Below are positions 14,656 through 15,155 of a stretch of DNA of 15,155 nt, piece by piece. The stretch lies in NCBI GenBank assembly GCA_022573935.1, contig JACZTE010000001.1, forward strand, positions 1 to 15,155, in the 5' to 3' direction. The position numbers and the translations under genes were made by a program. The notes beneath the pieces are model-generated. The model was not told the origin of the DNA and did not search any database. It was given only the letters and a program-made list of their open reading frames with translations. This stretch comes from Chloroflexota bacterium (GTDB lineage: Bacteria; Chloroflexota; Dehalococcoidia; DSTF01; RBG-16-68-14). Every line of letters starts with the position of its first letter. Position 1 is the first letter of the stretch.

Positions 14656-15155
14656 ATGAACGGCTTCCAGACCATCGCGTATGAGAAGGACGACGGGGGC
14701 GTCGCGCGCCTGACGCTGAGCCGCCCCGAAGTGCTCAACGCGATCAACCTCCAGATGCGCGACGAGCTCTGGTCGGCGTTCGAGGCGTTTCGGGACGATC
14801 CGGACGCCCGGGTGCTCGTCGTGCGGGGCGATGGCCGCGCCTTCTCCGCGGGCGCCGATATCGCCGAGTTCGGGACGTCGCCGTCGTACGTGGAGGCGCG
14901 ACGCGCCCGCCGCGAGCGCGACCTATGGGGGCTGATGCTGGCCCTGCCCAAGCCCCTGATCGCCGCCGTCCACGGCTTCGCGCTGGGCGCGGGCTGCGAG
15001 ATGAGCCTGCTCTGCGACCTGCGCATCGCCTCCGACGATGCCCGCTTCGGCCTGCCGGAGGTCGGGCTGGGCTACATCCCCTCGGCCGGCGGTACCCAGA
15101 CGCTGCCGCGCACGATCGCGCCCGGCGTTGCCCTCGGCATGATCCTCTCGGGCGA
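14656..15155 (+). CDS. Enoyl-CoA hydratase/isomerase family protein (crotonase), 3' end beyond window
   Basis: The first 166 codons of a crotonase, open at the right edge. Motifs are canonical: FSAGADIAEF (63-72) for the oxyanion hole, HGFALGAGCEM with E115, and FGLPEVGLGYIPSAGGTQ with E135. Both catalytic glutamates of enoyl-CoA hydratase are therefore present, and 2-enoyl-CoA hydration is a reasonable expectation. It is closer to the standard family than the gene at 13145, which has SSGWEP at the oxyanion segment. The ATG at 14656 has only a weak purine run (GAGAGAGAT) ahead of it. The remaining roughly 90-100 residues are outside the window. Confidence 0.9.
   Translation, partial: MNGFQTIAYEKDDGGVARLTLSRPEVLNAINLQMRDELWSAFEAFRDDPDARVLVVRGDGRAFSAGADIAEFGTSPSYVEARRARRERDLWGLMLALPKPLIAAVHGFALGAGCEMSLLCDLRIASDDARFGLPEVGLGYIPSAGGTQTLPRTIAPGVALGMILSG

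Overview
The window is about 15 kb of GC-rich bacterial chromosome, most likely from a Chloroflexota (Dehalococcoidia-like) bacterium. That placement is an inference from the style of the ATP synthase proteins, the bifunctional-nuclease-family C-terminus at the left edge, and the mix of a proton pyrophosphatase, HD-GYP and crotonase genes. No rRNA or other taxonomic marker is present.

Layout: (1) 1-195 is the tail of a bifunctional nuclease family (DUF151) gene, closed by a clear intrinsic terminator. (2) 361-7402 is a complete F1Fo ATP synthase operon on the + strand in classical order: AtpZ/AtpI-like, a (atpB), c (atpE), b (atpF), delta (atpH), alpha (atpA), gamma (atpG), beta (atpD), epsilon (atpC). 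A promoter-like sequence precedes it. (3) 7441-8094 is a short + strand unit with its own promoter-like site: a 50-residue YtxH-like membrane peptide and a cyclic-di-AMP receptor (DarA/PstA-type) protein. (4) On the - strand are a membrane proton-pumping pyrophosphatase (hppA, 11899-9698) and, downstream, a double-HD HD-GYP protein (9451-8051) whose end overlaps the c-di-AMP receptor gene tail to tail. (5) 12091-12915 is a lipoprotein with a LppX/LolA-like look. (6) From 13145 to the right edge are two enoyl-CoA hydratase/isomerase (crotonase) genes. Between them lie two small paralogous proteins of no recognised family.

Together the genes cover proton energetics (ATP synthase and a K+-independent-type pyrophosphatase act on the same proton gradient), two nucleotide second-messenger families (c-di-AMP and c-di-GMP) set between these machines, and acyl-CoA metabolism.

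The least explained content is repetitive DNA. Short direct copies of the parent gene's own coding sequence lie just after the stop codons of both atpC and hppA. There is also a 49-nt-period imperfect tandem repeat at 12925-13100, a family of perfect palindromes with a GCTTCAGC-type centre around the small paralogues, and a four-copy GTTCCT run just before atpD. The best candidate for something undescribed is the crotonase / small-paralogue pair arrangement at 13145-15155. No complete novel defence or mobile system is visible.
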